64,000 nucleotides of DNA, taken from Pseudomonas poae. GTDB taxonomy: Bacteria > Pseudomonadota > Gammaproteobacteria > Pseudomonadales > Pseudomonadaceae. Below are positions 24,527 through 34,543 of this stretch, one piece after another. The DNA is taken from the NCBI GenBank assembly GCA_028869255.1, contig CP110972.1:6362001-6426000 (forward strand), written 5' to 3'. The translations under genes were made by a program, and so were the position numbers. Within the stretch, counting starts at the first letter, position 1. The number at the start of each line of letters is the position of its first letter. The notes beneath the pieces were generated by a model. That model had not been told where the DNA came from, ran no database searches, and worked only from the letters and a program-made list of their open reading frames with translations.

Positions 24527-25501
24527 TCAGAAAAGTTTCAGCGGTTCTTCGTTGAGCGCCGACAGCTGCTCACGCAACGCCAACACCTGATTACCCCAAT
24601 ACCGCTCGCTGCCGAACCACGGGAAGCTGTGGGGGAACGCCGGGTCATCCCAACGCCGCGCCAGCCAGGCACTGTAGTGCATCAGGCGCAAGGCGCGCAG
24701 GGGTTCGATCAGCGCCAGTTCGCGGGGATCGAAATCATGGAATTCCTGGTAGCCGTCCATCAATTCCGAGAGTTGGCCCAGGCACTCCTGGCGATCACCG
24801 GCGAGCATCATCCACAGGTCCTGCACGGCCGGGCCCATGCGGCAGTCGTCCAGGTCGACGATATGGAACATCTCATCGCGGCACATCATGTTGCCGGGGT
24901 GGCAATCGCCGTGCATGCGGATGTTCTTGTGTGGCGTGGCCTTGTACACCTCTTCCACGCGCTTGAGCAGGTCGCGGGCGACCGACTCATAGGCCGGCAG
25001 CAGGCTCTTGGGAATGAAATTGCCTTCGAGCAAGGTGTTGAGGGAGTCGTGACCGAAGTTCTTCACCCCCAAGGCTTCGCGGTGTTCGAACGGGCGGGTG
25101 GACCCCACCGCGTGCAAACGGCCAAGCAACTGCCCGAGGCGATAGAGTTGATCCAGATTGCCCGGCTCCGGCGCACGGCCGCCACGGCGAGGGAACAGGG
25201 TGAAGCGGAAACCTGCGTGTTCGAACAGGCTTTCGCCGTTATGAATCATCGGTGCGACCACTGGTACGTCGCATTCGGCCAATTCGAAGGTGAAGCGGTG
25301 TTCTTCGAGGATCGCTTCGTTGGTCCAGCGCTGGGGGCGGTAGAACTTGGCGATCAGCGGTTCGGAGTCTTCGATGCCCACTTGATACACGCGGTTTTCG
25401 TAGCTGTTGAGCGCCAGAACGCGAGCATCGCTGAGAAAACCGATACTTTCGACGGCGTCGAGTACCAGGTCGGGGGTGAGTGTTTCAAACGGGTGAGCCA
25501 T
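24527..25501 (-). CDS. srkA: Stress response serine/threonine kinase SrkA (YihE)
   Basis: 324 aa from the ATG at 25501 (AGGAG six bases upstream). Aminoglycoside phosphotransferase-like kinase fold: SYENRVYQVGIEDSEPLIAK with the ATP-binding Lys, the catalytic loop IRMHGDCHPGNMMC (HGDxxxxN) and the metal-binding FHIVDLDDCRMGP. In E. coli YihE protects cells from stress-induced death and counteracts the MazEF/Cpx pathway. In E. coli it is followed by dsbA; here it stands alone between REP elements. Confidence 0.9.
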   Translation of the reverse strand: MAHPFETLTPDLVLDAVESIGFLSDARVLALNSYENRVYQVGIEDSEPLIAKFYRPQRWTNEAILEEHRFTFELAECDVPVVAPMIHNGESLFEHAGFRFTLFPRRGGRAPEPGNLDQLYRLGQLLGRLHAVGSTRPFEHREALGVKNFGHDSLNTLLEGNFIPKSLLPAYESVARDLLKRVEEVYKATPHKNIRMHGDCHPGNMMCRDEMFHIVDLDDCRMGPAVQDLWMMLAGDRQECLGQLSELMDGYQEFHDFDPRELALIEPLRALRLMHYSAWLARRWDDPAFPHSFPWFGSERYWGNQVLALREQLSALNEEPLKLF

Positions 25502-25581
25502 GCGAACTCCTGCGCGCAGCAGGGCGCCGCGTCCGGCCGGGTATGGTAACAGCATAGATAGGCGGTGGCTGTGCGGACGCC

Positions 25582-25653
25582 TTCGCGGGCAAGCCCGCTC
25601 CCACAGTTTGAAAGGTGAATACGTTCAAGTGTGGGAGCTGGCTTGCCTGCGAT
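25582..25653. repeat. REP doublet
   Basis: Arms TTCGCGGGCAAGCCCGCTCC and GTGGGAGCTGGCTTGCCTGC, ending 10 bases before the phoX stop. Confidence 0.8.
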
Positions 25654-25662
25654 GAGGGCCTG

Positions 25663-27561
25663 TCAGGCGCCGACTATCCCGCCATCATCCCGCCGAATCG
25701 CCATCACCGACGAACGCGGCTTGCCATTGGGCAGGTGCTCCGGCCAGGTCGAACCGCCGGTTTCGCCCGGGTGCTGAATCCCCACGAACAGGGTTTTCTG
25801 ATCCGGCGAGAAGCTGATACCCGTGACCTCGCAGGCCACCGGCCCAACCATGAAGCGCCGGATTTCCCCGGTGCTCGGGTCGGCGCACAGCATCTGGTTA
25901 TTGCCCATGCCGGCGAAGTCGCCCGCGTTGCTGTAGTCGCCGTCGGTCAGAATCCACAGGCGCCCGGCTTTGTCGAAACCCAGGCCATCGGGGCTGTTGA
26001 ACATGTTTTGCGGGTTGATATTCGACGAGCCACCTTTGGGCGTGCCGGCATGCACGCCGGGGTTGCCGGCCACGACAAACAGGTCCCAGGTGAACTCGGT
26101 GGCGCCGTGGTTATCGGCGTCAGCCTTCCAGCGCAGGATCTGGCCGTAGATGTTTTTCTCACGGGGGTTGGGGCCGCCCACCGGCTGGCCGTCTTCACCG
26201 CGCTTGGCGTTGTTGGTCAGGGTGCAGTAGACCTGGCCGTCGCTGGGGCTGACCACGATCCATTCCGGGCGGTCCATGCGCGTGGCCTTCACCACACTGG
26301 CAGCCAGGCGGGCGTGGATCAGCACTTCGGCCTGGCTGGCGAAGCCGGTACTGGCGTCAATGCCGTTTTTGCCGTGGGTCAACTCGACCCAGTGGCCCTT
26401 GCCCTTGGGGTGGTCGGCGTTGCCGTCGCCCGCGTCGAAGATGGCCACGTACAAGGTGCCGTGGTCGAGCAGGTCTTTGTTGGCCTTGGGGTTCTTGTGA
26501 TTGATCTTGTCGCGACTGACGAATTTGTAGATGAACTCGCCGCGCTCGTCGTCGCCCATGTACACCACGGCGCGGCCGTCGCGGGTTTCGGCCAGGGCCG
26601 CGTTCTCGTGCTTGAAGCGGCCCAGGGCCGTGCGCTTGGCGGGTGTGGATTGCGGGTCGAACGGGTCGATTTCCACTACCCAGCCATGGCGATTGAGTTC
26701 ATTGGGGTTCTTGGCGATGTCGAAACGCGGGTCGTGCGGGTGCCAGTTGATCTCCTTGCTGGCCGCTACCACGCCGTAGCGCTTCTGCCCGGCATCGAAG
26801 GTTTGTTGTGGGTTGCTGCTGCCGAAGCAGTCGGTGAAGTTCTCTTCGCACGTCAGGTAAGTGCCCCACGGCGTCTTGCCGTTGGCGCAGTTCTGGAAGG
26901 TGCCGAGGACTTTTTTACCGGTTTTGTCGGCGCTGGTTTTCATCCACGCATGGCCGGCCGCGGGGCCGCTGACGCGGATCGGCGAGTTGCCGTGGATGCG
27001 CCGGTTGTAGCGCGAGTCCTGGACGAACTGCCAGGTGTCGCCCTTGCGCCGCACTTCGATCACCGACACGCCTTCACTGGCCAGGGCCTTGCGCACGTCT
27101 TCGGCCGATTGCGGTGCTCCGCCGTGGGCGTAGAGGTAGCGGTAATTGGTGTATTCGTTGTTGATCGCCATCAGGGCGCGGTTGTCATCGCCGGGGAAGG
27201 CGAACAGGCTCATGCCGTCGTTATTGTCACCGAACTGCTGTTCCTGGGCGATGGCCGTGCCGTTGCCGGAAGGGTCGAAGGCCGGCGCGCTCTTGCTCAA
27301 CGGCTGGCCCCAACTGATCAGCACCGAGGCGCTATAGCCTGGCGGCAGGGTAATGGCGTCGCTGGTGGCGGCGGCGATGCTGGCAAAGCCCAGCAACGGG
27401 CTGGCCGTGGCAGCGTTGACGGCCAGCGCGCTGCGGGTCAGCAGGTTGCCGCCGAGGAACATCGCGGCACCGCACAGGGCACCGGCGCCGATAAAGCGAC
27501 GACGGGTGAGGCCGACCATTTGTTCGAGGTCGGTGGCTTGGTTTTCTTCTAATAGGCTCAT
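25663..27561 (-). CDS. PhoX-family alkaline phosphatase (DUF839), Tat-exported
   Basis: 632 aa from the ATG at 27561 (GGGAG six bases upstream). The N-terminus holds a twin-arginine signal, LTRRRFIGAGALCGAAMFLG, after a long cytoplasmic lead, so the enzyme folds with its cofactor before export. The beta-propeller DUF839 body includes TYLTCEENFTDCFG, VYMGDDERGEFIYKFV and FVGIQHPGETGGSTWPEHLP. PhoX enzymes are calcium/iron-dependent phosphomonoesterases. No Pho box was identified in the short upstream gap to the ModE-like gene. Related paralogs of different substrate exist, so the label is family-level. Confidence 0.88.
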   Translation of the reverse strand: MSLLEENQATDLEQMVGLTRRRFIGAGALCGAAMFLGGNLLTRSALAVNAATASPLLGFASIAAATSDAITLPPGYSASVLISWGQPLSKSAPAFDPSGNGTAIAQEQQFGDNNDGMSLFAFPGDDNRALMAINNEYTNYRYLYAHGGAPQSAEDVRKALASEGVSVIEVRRKGDTWQFVQDSRYNRRIHGNSPIRVSGPAAGHAWMKTSADKTGKKVLGTFQNCANGKTPWGTYLTCEENFTDCFGSSNPQQTFDAGQKRYGVVAASKEINWHPHDPRFDIAKNPNELNRHGWVVEIDPFDPQSTPAKRTALGRFKHENAALAETRDGRAVVYMGDDERGEFIYKFVSRDKINHKNPKANKDLLDHGTLYVAIFDAGDGNADHPKGKGHWVELTHGKNGIDASTGFASQAEVLIHARLAASVVKATRMDRPEWIVVSPSDGQVYCTLTNNAKRGEDGQPVGGPNPREKNIYGQILRWKADADNHGATEFTWDLFVVAGNPGVHAGTPKGGSSNINPQNMFNSPDGLGFDKAGRLWILTDGDYSNAGDFAGMGNNQMLCADPSTGEIRRFMVGPVACEVTGISFSPDQKTLFVGIQHPGETGGSTWPEHLPNGKPRSSVMAIRRDDGGIVGA

Positions 27562-27640
27562 ATCAGGCTCCCTGCGGTTTTTGCAGACACCATAAGGAGC
27601 GGGCGTGACGAAATTGTTGCAGTTAGAAGATGGGCGGCGG

Positions 27641-28405
27641 CTAAACCGGTGTGCCGAGCAGCACATTGCTCGGTGAGAATTGCACCTGGATCGCCTGGCC
27701 CTCGGCCGCGCCCAGAGCCGTGAGCGCCTCGGGCTGCGCCAGCGCGCATAAAACCAGGCCATTGGGCAGGGCGATCCGCACTTCGCTGGGGCCATCGTCG
27801 GCGTCGAGAATGGCGTCGACCGTGCCGCTTATACAATTGTGTCCAGGTGTTGCGAGCTGCTGCGGCGCGAGCAATTCCAGCCAGCCGGCCTTGATCAGTG
27901 CCACCACTTCTACGCCGGTTTCCAGTTCCAGGCGTTGGGTGCTGTCGTGGGTAATCTGTGCTTGCAGGGTCAGCCCGCCGGCCAGTTGCAGGCGGATCAA
28001 GTCGTTGCGGCCATGGCTTTCAATCGCCAGGACCTGGCCGTGCAATTGATTGCGCGCACTGGTGCGCAGCATCAAGCGGCCCAGCAGGTTGAAGTCGCTG
28101 GCGGCTTCATCCGAGCCCAGCACCTCGGCCTGTAACACTTGCAGGCGCTGGTAAAGGCGCAGCACGCGCTCGCCCTCGGCCGTCAGCTTGGCCCCGCCGC
28201 CGCCCTTGCCGCCGACGCTGCGCTCCACCAGCGGGTTTTGCGCCAGATTGTTCAGTTCATCAATGGCGTCCCAGGCAGCCTTGTAACTCAGGCCGGCGCT
28301 TTTGGCGGCGCGGGTGATGGAACCTTGTTGCGCAATATGCCCCAGCAACGCGATGCGTTGCGGGCGGCGGATGATGTGTTGGCTGAGGGACGTCGGCAGA
28401 GACAT
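27641..28405 (-). CDS. ModE-like molybdate-responsive transcriptional regulator
   Basis: 254 aa. A LysR-type winged helix opens the protein (RIALLGHIAQQGSITRAAKS, SYKAAWDAIDELNNL), followed by the GGKGGGGAKLTAEGERVL wing typical of ModE. Two TOBE (molybdate-binding) modules follow at about 120-250 (ARNQLHGQVLAIESHGRNDL and GHNCISGTVDAILDADDGPS). Such proteins repress molybdate uptake genes. No mod transport genes are in the window. It lies 80 bases upstream of phoX on the same strand, so joint transcription is possible. Confidence 0.88.
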   Translation of the reverse strand: MSLPTSLSQHIIRRPQRIALLGHIAQQGSITRAAKSAGLSYKAAWDAIDELNNLAQNPLVERSVGGKGGGGAKLTAEGERVLRLYQRLQVLQAEVLGSDEAASDFNLLGRLMLRTSARNQLHGQVLAIESHGRNDLIRLQLAGGLTLQAQITHDSTQRLELETGVEVVALIKAGWLELLAPQQLATPGHNCISGTVDAILDADDGPSEVRIALPNGLVLCALAQPEALTALGAAEGQAIQVQFSPSNVLLGTPV

Positions 28406-28462
28406 GGCGATACGCTTGAATAAGATGCGTCGACGTTGCAGCCCCGGCGCGCGCGCGTCAAG

Positions 28463-29200
28463 TCAGGCGCCCGGTTTGGGTGTGCGGGCCAGGCAGTAGA
28501 CGTCGACCTGCCGCGCCCCGGCGCGCATCAACAGGCGCGCCAGGCTATGGGCGGTGGCGCCGGTGGTGAGTACGTCGTCGACCAATGCAAAGTGCCGATC
28601 CTGCACCGGGGCGCCGGGTGCCAGGGCAAAGGCGCCGAGCAGGTTGCGTTGGCGGGTCTTGGCGTCGAGGGCTTGCTGGGCGACGGTTTCATGGGGGCGT
28701 AACAACAGGTGTTCATCGTGTTCGATGGCGAGGTCGTGACTGAGCCAACGCGCCAGCATCAGGGCCTGGTTATAGCCGCGTTCGCGCAGGCGCCTGGGGG
28801 CCATGGGCACCGGCAGCAGGCAGTCGGGGCGGGTCAGTTCGTGATTGTCGAAGCGATGGCGCAGGTGGTGCCCCAGCAGGCGGCCCAGCAGATGCCCAAG
28901 CGGCCAGCGCGCCTGATGCTTGAAGCGGCTGATCAGGGTGTCGACCGGAAAGCTGAACGTCCAGGGCGCGATCACCTGTTTAAAGGCCGGTGGCTGTTTC
29001 TGGCATTGCCCGCATATCAGGCCCGCCATCGGCAAGGGCAGGGCGCACACGTCGCAGTGCTCCATCAGCCAGGGCAGCTCGGTTTCGCAGGCGTTGCACA
29101 CACAATCGGCCGATTCCGTTGCTTCATCGCAGATTAAACACGTCTGAGTGTTTTTTAACCAGATGTAAACTTGGTGTTTGTATCCAGGTTGACAGTGCAT
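28463..29200 (-). CDS. ComF-family phosphoribosyltransferase-like protein
   Basis: 245 aa. An N-terminal zinc-ribbon (CLICDEATESADCVCNACET, then CDVCALPLPMAGLICGQCQ) precedes a type I phosphoribosyltransferase domain with RGYNQALMLARWL and the PRPP-binding loop FALVDDVLTTGATAHSLARL. ComF/GntX proteins are linked to DNA uptake and use of DNA as a nutrient; the exact reaction is unknown. Divergent from bioB, sharing a 92-base promoter gap, the normal pseudomonad arrangement. Confidence 0.9.
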   Translation of the reverse strand: MHCQPGYKHQVYIWLKNTQTCLICDEATESADCVCNACETELPWLMEHCDVCALPLPMAGLICGQCQKQPPAFKQVIAPWTFSFPVDTLISRFKHQARWPLGHLLGRLLGHHLRHRFDNHELTRPDCLLPVPMAPRRLRERGYNQALMLARWLSHDLAIEHDEHLLLRPHETVAQQALDAKTRQRNLLGAFALAPGAPVQDRHFALVDDVLTTGATAHSLARLLMRAGARQVDVYCLARTPKPGA

Positions 29201-29292
29201 GAATCTTCCTTAAATATGCCAAGCATCCGTGTCGCGCCTGTGGGTATTGCCGTTCCCGCAGCGCTTGCCCAAGCATAATCAAGGAATCGCCC

Positions 29293-30348
29293 ATGAGCGC
29301 CAGCACCACCGCCACTTTGCGTCACGATTGGTCCCTAGCCGAAGTCAAAGCGTTGTTCGTGCAGCCGTTCAATGATCTGTTGTTCCAGGCGCAGACCGTG
29401 CACCGTGCGCACTTCGACGCCAATCGCGTGCAGGTGTCGACCTTGCTGTCGATCAAAACCGGCGCCTGCCCGGAAGATTGCAAATATTGTCCGCAGTCGG
29501 GCCACTACAACACCGGCCTGGAAAAAGAAAAGCTGATGGAAGTGCAGAAGGTCCTCGAAGAGGCCGCCCGCGCCAAGGCCATCGGTTCGACGCGCTTCTG
29601 CATGGGCGCCGCCTGGAAGCACCCGTCGGCCAAAGACATGCCGTACGTGCTGCAGATGGTCAAAGGGGTGAAGGCCATGGGCCTGGAAACCTGCATGACC
29701 CTCGGCCGTCTCGACCAGGACCAGACCGAGGCCCTGGCCCAGGCTGGTCTCGATTACTACAACCACAACCTGGATACCTCGCCGGAGTTCTACGCCAGCA
29801 TCATCACCACCCGCACCTACAGCGAGCGCCTGCAAACCCTGGCCTACGTGCGTGATTCGGGGATGAAGATCTGCTCGGGCGGCATCCTCGGCATGGGCGA
29901 GTCCCTCGACGACCGCGCCAACCTGCTGATCCAGCTGGCCAACCTGCCGGAGCACCCGGAGTCGGTGCCGATCAACATGCTGGTGAAAGTCGCCGGTACG
30001 CCGCTGGAAAACGCCGAAGACATCGACCCCTTCGATTTCATCCGCATGCTGGCCGTGGCGCGCATCCTGATGCCGCAATCGCATGTGCGCCTGTCGGCCG
30101 GCCGTGAAGCGATGAACGAGCAGATGCAGGCCCTGGCGTTCTTTGCCGGTGCCAACTCGATTTTCTACGGCGACAAACTGCTGACCACTGCCAACCCGCA
30201 GGCCGACAAGGACATGCAACTGTTCTCGCGCCTGGGGATTTTGCCGGAAGCCCGCGAAGAACACGCCGATGAAGTGCATCAGGCCGCGATCGAGCAGGCG
30301 CTGGTGGAGCAAAAGAGCAGCGAGCAGTTCTATAACGCTGTCGTCTGA
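29293..30348 (+). CDS. bioB: Biotin synthase
   Basis: 351 aa radical-SAM enzyme that inserts sulfur into dethiobiotin, the last step of biotin synthesis. The [4Fe-4S] motif [13 protein letters not shown] (CxxxCxxC) lies near residue 57; further signatures are [20 protein letters not shown], the [2Fe-2S] ligands in [13 protein letters not shown] and [20 protein letters not shown]. First gene of bioBFHCD and divergent from comF. A REP doublet lies between it and bioF. Confidence 0.97.
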   Translation: MSASTTATLRHDWSLAEVKALFVQPFNDLLFQAQTVHRAHFDANRVQVSTLLSIKTGACPEDCKYCPQSGHYNTGLEKEKLMEVQKVLEEAARAKAIGSTRFCMGAAWKHPSAKDMPYVLQMVKGVKAMGLETCMTLGRLDQDQTEALAQAGLDYYNHNLDTSPEFYASIITTRTYSERLQTLAYVRDSGMKICSGGILGMGESLDDRANLLIQLANLPEHPESVPINMLVKVAGTPLENAEDIDPFDFIRMLAVARILMPQSHVRLSAGREAMNEQMQALAFFAGANSIFYGDKLLTTANPQADKDMQLFSRLGILPEAREEHADEVHQAAIEQALVEQKSSEQFYNAVV

Positions 30349-30364
30349 TTGGAATGTAATTCAA

Positions 30365-30456
30365 ATGTGGGAGCGGGCTTGCTCGCGAACGCGGTGGGTC
30401 AGTCAGCTGAAGTGTTGGCTGAAGAATTGCCTTCGCGAGCAAGCCCGCTCCCACAT
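30365..30456. repeat. REP doublet between bioB and bioF
   Basis: Arms ATGTGGGAGCGGGCTTGCTC and its complement, with a spacer. It divides the biotin operon and may lower the mRNA level after bioB or protect its 3' end. Confidence 0.85.
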
Positions 30457-30492
30457 GTCTAACCGTGTTCACCCCGCTTGACTGAGGCATGC

Positions 30493-31662
30493 ATGTCTTT
30501 CGATCTCGCCGCGCGCCTTGCTGCCCGCCGTGCCGAACACCTTTATCGCCAACGCCCGCTGCTCGAGAGTCCCCAAGGCCCGCAGGTGGTAGTGGATGGC
30601 CAGGCGCTCCTGGCGTTCTGCAACAACGACTACCTGGGCCTGGCCAATCACCCGCAAGTGATCGAAGCCTGGCGCGCTGGTGCGTCCCGCTGGGGCGTGG
30701 GCGGCGGTGCGTCGCACCTGGTGGTCGGGCACGCCACGCCGCACCATGAACTGGAAGAAGCCCTGGCCGACCTCACCGGTCGCCCGCGTGCCTTGCTGTT
30801 TACCACCGGCTACATGGCCAACCTCGGTGCGGTCACGGCATTGGTGGGGCAGGGTGATACGGTGCTCGAAGACCGTCTCAACCACGCCTCCTTGCTGGAT
30901 GCGGGGCTGCTGTCCGGCGCGCGTTTCAACCGCTACCTGCACAACGACGCGGCCAGCCTGGCCAAGCGCCTGGAGAAAGCCAGCGGCAATACGCTGGTGG
31001 TCACCGATGGCGTGTTCAGCATGGACGGCGACCTGGCCGACCTACCTGCGCTGGCCCGTGAAACGCGGGCCAAAGGCGCCTGGCTGATGGTGGACGACGC
31101 CCATGGTTTCGGCCCGTTGGGGGCCACCGGCGCGGGCATCGTCGAGCATTTCGGACTGAGCCAGGACGACGTGCCGGTGCTGGTCGGCACCCTGGGCAAA
31201 GCCTTCGGCACGGCCGGTGCGTTTGTGGCGGGCAGTGAAGAACTGATCGAAAGCCTGATCCAGTTCGCCCGGCCCTACATCTACACCACCAGCCAGCCGC
31301 CGGCGCTGGCCTGCGCCACCCTCAAGAGCCTGGAGTTGCTGCGCACCGAGCATTGGCGGCGCGAGCACCTCAATGGCCTGATCCGCCAGTTCCGCCAGGG
31401 CGCCGAGCAGCTTGGGCTGGACTTGATGGACAGCTTTACGCCGATCCAGCCGATCCTGATCGGCGACAGCGCCAAGGCCGTGCGCCTGTCGCAGCGGTTG
31501 CGTGAACACGGGCTGATGGTGACTGCGATTCGCCCGCCGACCGTGCCCGCCGGCAGCGCCCGTTTGCGCGTGACCTTGACGGCCGCCCACAGCGAGGCGC
31601 AGGTGCAGCTATTGTTAAACGCATTGGAGGCGTGTTTGCGCCTGGAGCCCGACCATGCGTGA
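30493..31662 (+). CDS. bioF: 8-amino-7-oxononanoate synthase
   Basis: 389 aa from the ATG at 30493 (GAGG six bases upstream; an in-frame TTG at 30478 lacks a site). PLP-dependent condensation of pimeloyl-ACP with L-alanine. Visible features: [39 protein letters not shown], the [10 protein letters not shown] motif and the PLP lysine in [20 protein letters not shown]. Its stop overlaps bioH by eight bases, showing translational coupling. Confidence 0.96.
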   Translation: MSFDLAARLAARRAEHLYRQRPLLESPQGPQVVVDGQALLAFCNNDYLGLANHPQVIEAWRAGASRWGVGGGASHLVVGHATPHHELEEALADLTGRPRALLFTTGYMANLGAVTALVGQGDTVLEDRLNHASLLDAGLLSGARFNRYLHNDAASLAKRLEKASGNTLVVTDGVFSMDGDLADLPALARETRAKGAWLMVDDAHGFGPLGATGAGIVEHFGLSQDDVPVLVGTLGKAFGTAGAFVAGSEELIESLIQFARPYIYTTSQPPALACATLKSLELLRTEHWRREHLNGLIRQFRQGAEQLGLDLMDSFTPIQPILIGDSAKAVRLSQRLREHGLMVTAIRPPTVPAGSARLRVTLTAAHSEAQVQLLLNALEACLRLEPDHA

Positions 31663-32386
31663 TCGATTGATATTGCTGCCCGGATGGGGCCTCGGCGTGT
31701 CGCCGCTGGAGCCTCTGGCCGCCGCCCTGCAGGGCCTGGATGAACACCTGCAGGTGCAGATCGAGCCGCTGCCGTTACTGGCCTCCAGCGATCTGGCCGA
31801 ATGGCTCGACGAACTCGATGCCACGTTGCCCGACAACGCCTGGCTGGGCGGTTGGTCTCTGGGCGGCATGCTCGCATCGGAGCTGGCGGCGCGGCGCGGT
31901 GAACGCTGCTGCGGCCTGCTGACGCTGGCGAGCAATCCGTGTTTTGTCGCCCATGACGGCTGGCCCAGCGCGATGCCCGCCGAGACCTTCGATGCGTTTC
32001 TCGCCGGGTGTCATGCCGACTCCCAAGTCACCCTCAAACGCTTCGGCCTGCTGTGCGCCAAGGGCGCCGAAGACCCACGCGGGCTGGCGCGTTTGCTGGT
32101 CAGCGGGGCGCCGAATACGCCCTCCAGTGTGTTGATGACCGGCCTTGAGCTGCTGGCCCAACTGGATACCCGCGAAGCCTTGCTGGCCTTTCGCGGGCCG
32201 CAGTTGCATCTGTTTGCCGGGCTGGATGGTTTGGTGCCCGCCGAGGCGGCCGCTGACCTGCTGACCCTGCTGCCCGATGTGGAAATCGGCCTGATTGAAC
32301 AGGCCGGTCACGCTTTTCTTCTGGAGGACCCGCACGGTGTCGCGGGGGCCATCCAGGCTTTTTTGCATGAGTGTGTTGATGACTGA
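31655..32386 (+). CDS. bioH: Pimeloyl-ACP methyl ester carboxylesterase
   Basis: 243-aa alpha/beta hydrolase. The nucleophile elbow is [14 protein letters not shown] (G-x-S-x-G), the acid lies in [13 protein letters not shown], and the His in [14 protein letters not shown]. BioH removes the methyl group that BioC added, releasing pimeloyl-ACP for BioF. It overlaps bioF by eight bases upstream and bioC by eight bases downstream, the same tight order as in other pseudomonads. Confidence 0.94.
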   Translation: MRDRLILLPGWGLGVSPLEPLAAALQGLDEHLQVQIEPLPLLASSDLAEWLDELDATLPDNAWLGGWSLGGMLASELAARRGERCCGLLTLASNPCFVAHDGWPSAMPAETFDAFLAGCHADSQVTLKRFGLLCAKGAEDPRGLARLLVSGAPNTPSSVLMTGLELLAQLDTREALLAFRGPQLHLFAGLDGLVPAEAAADLLTLLPDVEIGLIEQAGHAFLLEDPHGVAGAIQAFLHECVDD

Positions 32387-33190
32387 TCTCTCCCAGCCCC
32401 CACTGCCAGGCGCCTTGCCGGACAAGCGCCAGGTGGCGGCTTCGTTTTCGCGTGCGGCGGCCAGTTATGACAGCGTGGCCGAGTTGCAGCGGGCGGTGGG
32501 CCACGAGCTGCTGGCGCGTCTGCCAGCTGCAATTGCCCCTCGGCGCTGGCTGGATATGGGCTGCGGCACGGGTTATTTCAGCCGCGTGCTGGGCGAGAGG
32601 CTGCCGGCCAGCCAGGGCGTGGCGCTGGACATTGCCGAAGGCATGCTCAATCACGCACAACCCCTGGGTGGCGCCGAGCACTTTATCGCCGGTGATGCCG
32701 AACGCCTGCCGTTAAAGGAGGCCAGCTGCGGGCTGATTTTCTCCAGCCTGGCCGTGCAATGGTGTGCGAACTTCGACGTGGTGCTCAGCGAGGCTTATCG
32801 CGTGCTGCAACCGGGTGGGGTGTTGGCGTTTGCAAGCCTGTGCGTGGGTACGCTTGCGGAGTTGCGCGAAAGCTGGCGCGCCGCGGACGGCCTGGTTCAC
32901 GTTAACCGCTTTCGCACCTTCGAGGCCTATCAGCAACTGTGTGCGGCCAGCGGCTTGCGCTTGGTGAGCCTGGAGCGCCGGCCCCACGTGCTGCATTACC
33001 CGGACGTACGCAGCCTGACCCATGAGTTGAAGGCGCTGGGCGCGCATAACCTCAACCCCGGTCGCCCGGGAGGCTTGACGGGGCGCGCACGGATTGCTGC
33101 ACTGGTGCATGCGTATGAGCGGTTCCGCCAGGCCCAGGCCTGCCGGCGACCTACCAAGTGGTGTATGCCGTGCTGGAGAAACCTCTATGA
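32379..33190 (+). pseudogene. bioC: Malonyl-ACP O-methyltransferase BioC, with -1 frameshift near the 3' end
   Basis: From the ATG at 32379 the SAM-methyltransferase reads normally: [20 protein letters not shown] (motif I), [20 protein letters not shown], and the C-terminal [20 protein letters not shown]. After FRQAQ the frame is lost: one base is missing at about 33138, where GG should be GGG. Restoring it gives a tail [17 protein letters not shown] and a stop at 33190, overlapping the bioD start as ATGA. As written, the frame runs on through bioD to 33281. BioC starts pimeloyl synthesis by methylating malonyl-ACP. A sequencing error is likelier than real loss. Confidence 0.85.
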
Positions 33191-33867
33191 GCGCTGCCTA
33201 TTTCATCACCGGCACCGACACCGATGTAGGCAAGACCACCATCGCCGCCGGCCTGCTGCATGCCGCACGCCAGGCCGGTAAAAGCACCGCCGCCGGAAAG
33301 CCGGTGGCCTCGGGTTGCCAGGTCACCCCCAAAGGCTTGCGCAATGCCGACGCCTTGGCACTGCTGGCTGAGTGTTCGCTGCCGCTGAGCTACGCCGAGG
33401 TCAACCCGGTGGCGTTCGAGCCGGCCATTGCCCCGCATTTGGCCGCACGGGAGGCTGGCGTGGCGCTGACGGTGCAATCACTGCTCAAACCCATGCAGCA
33501 GATCCTGGCCCGGCAGGCGGATTTCACCCTGATCGAAGGCGCCGGCGGCTGGCGGGTGCCGCTGGCTGATCAGGCCAACCTGTCGGACCTGGCCATGGCG
33601 CTCAAGCTGCCGGTGATCCTGGTGGTGGGCGTGCGCCTGGGCTGTATCAGCCATGCCTTGCTCACCGCCGAAGCCATTGCCCGTGACGGCTTGCCGCTGG
33701 CGGGCTGGGTGGCGAATATCATCGAGCCCAAGACCTCACGCCTGGAAGAAAACCTCGCCACCCTGGCCGAGCGCCTGCCCGCGCCGTGCCTGGGCCGCGT
33801 GCCGAAACTCAAGCACGCCGGGGCGGAAGCGGTGGCGCAATACCTGCAATTGGACCTACTGGACTGA
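33187..33867 (+). CDS. bioD: Dethiobiotin synthetase
   Basis: 226 aa from the ATG at 33187. P-loop [20 protein letters not shown], the catalytic KPVASGCQ region and [20 protein letters not shown] are all intact. It closes the ureido ring of 7,8-diaminononanoate using CO2 and ATP. Last gene of the operon. bioA is not in this window; it lies elsewhere in pseudomonads. Confidence 0.95.
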   Translation: MSAAYFITGTDTDVGKTTIAAGLLHAARQAGKSTAAGKPVASGCQVTPKGLRNADALALLAECSLPLSYAEVNPVAFEPAIAPHLAAREAGVALTVQSLLKPMQQILARQADFTLIEGAGGWRVPLADQANLSDLAMALKLPVILVVGVRLGCISHALLTAEAIARDGLPLAGWVANIIEPKTSRLEENLATLAERLPAPCLGRVPKLKHAGAEAVAQYLQLDLLD

Positions 33868-33987
33868 AGGCGCTTGACTGATTTTGGCTATCGCTAAGGC
33901 ATTATGCCATTAGTGTTTTTGACGGGTGTTTTGCCCCAATCTCTGCTTCAATCAGCGTTCACGATTCTCTAAAGGCAGGCTTACGCC

Positions 33988-34269
33988 ATGGACATCTCTG
34001 GAAGCAGCGCGTTTTATTCGGGCCTGAGTACCATTCAGACCGGGCAGAACCGTGTCGACGAGGCCGCCGGCAAGATCGCCAGCGCCGCGACTACCCAGCC
34101 GTCAGATGCGCAGGTTGACCGTCTTCGCGCCAACGACCGTGCCCAGCCTTCCAACTCGGCCAGCAATATGGTCGAAATGGCCGAAGGCAAGTTTCAAGTG
34201 GAGCTGGGCGTAAAAGTCGCCAAGGCTGCGGATGAAATGCTCGGCACCTTGATCGACACCTACGCTTAA
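33988..34269 (+). CDS. Small orphan protein resembling flagellar rod/hook termini
   Basis: 93 aa. The N-terminus (ISGSSAFYSGLSTIQTGQNR followed by VDEAAGKIASAA) and the C-terminus (ELGVKVAKAADEMLGTLIDT) recall the N- and C-terminal coiled segments that axial flagellar proteins (FlgC, FlgG) use to pack together, with no folded domain between. No other flagellar gene is nearby. It sits after bioD in the same place as in other Pseudomonas genomes as I recall. No signal peptide. Function unknown; the resemblance is by eye only. Confidence 0.7.
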   Translation: MDISGSSAFYSGLSTIQTGQNRVDEAAGKIASAATTQPSDAQVDRLRANDRAQPSNSASNMVEMAEGKFQVELGVKVAKAADEMLGTLIDTYA

Positions 34270-34296
34270 CCTGCCTATGCGCTGGCTCTCACTTTA

Positions 34297-34396
34297 TGTG
34301 GGAGCTGGCTTGCCTGCGATGGCAGCGACTCAATCCTCCTGATACACCGCGGCGTCTGCATCGCAGCGATGCTGCGTACCACAAGCCGGCTCCCAC
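34297..34396. repeat. Imperfect REP doublet
   Basis: Left arm TGTGGGAGCTGGCTTGCCTG and a diverged right arm ACAAGCCGGCTCCCAC. It starts the 348-base non-coding stretch 34270-34617, whose rest holds the promoter and PsrA-type site described below and nothing else I can see. Confidence 0.7.
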
Positions 34397-34513
34397 CTTT
34401 GTCCTGCGTCACCCCGCTGAACTCCTAAACTCCTTTGTAACGTGGCATCCCGTCGCAGGCCTTGCCGTGCCTGGGGTTGATTCATGTCATGACAAACGGC
34501 TTCGGTGGGATGC

Positions 34514-34542
34514 TTGACAACCCCAGGTCGTAAACGTATGTT
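34514..34542 (+). promoter_or_regulatory. Sigma-70 promoter of acyl-CoA dehydrogenase 1
   Basis: A perfect -35 TTGACA (34514-34519), 17-base spacer, then TATGTT as -10 (34537-34542). Start of transcription would fall near 34549, inside the PsrA-type operator. Confidence 0.7.
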
Positions 34543-34543
34543 T

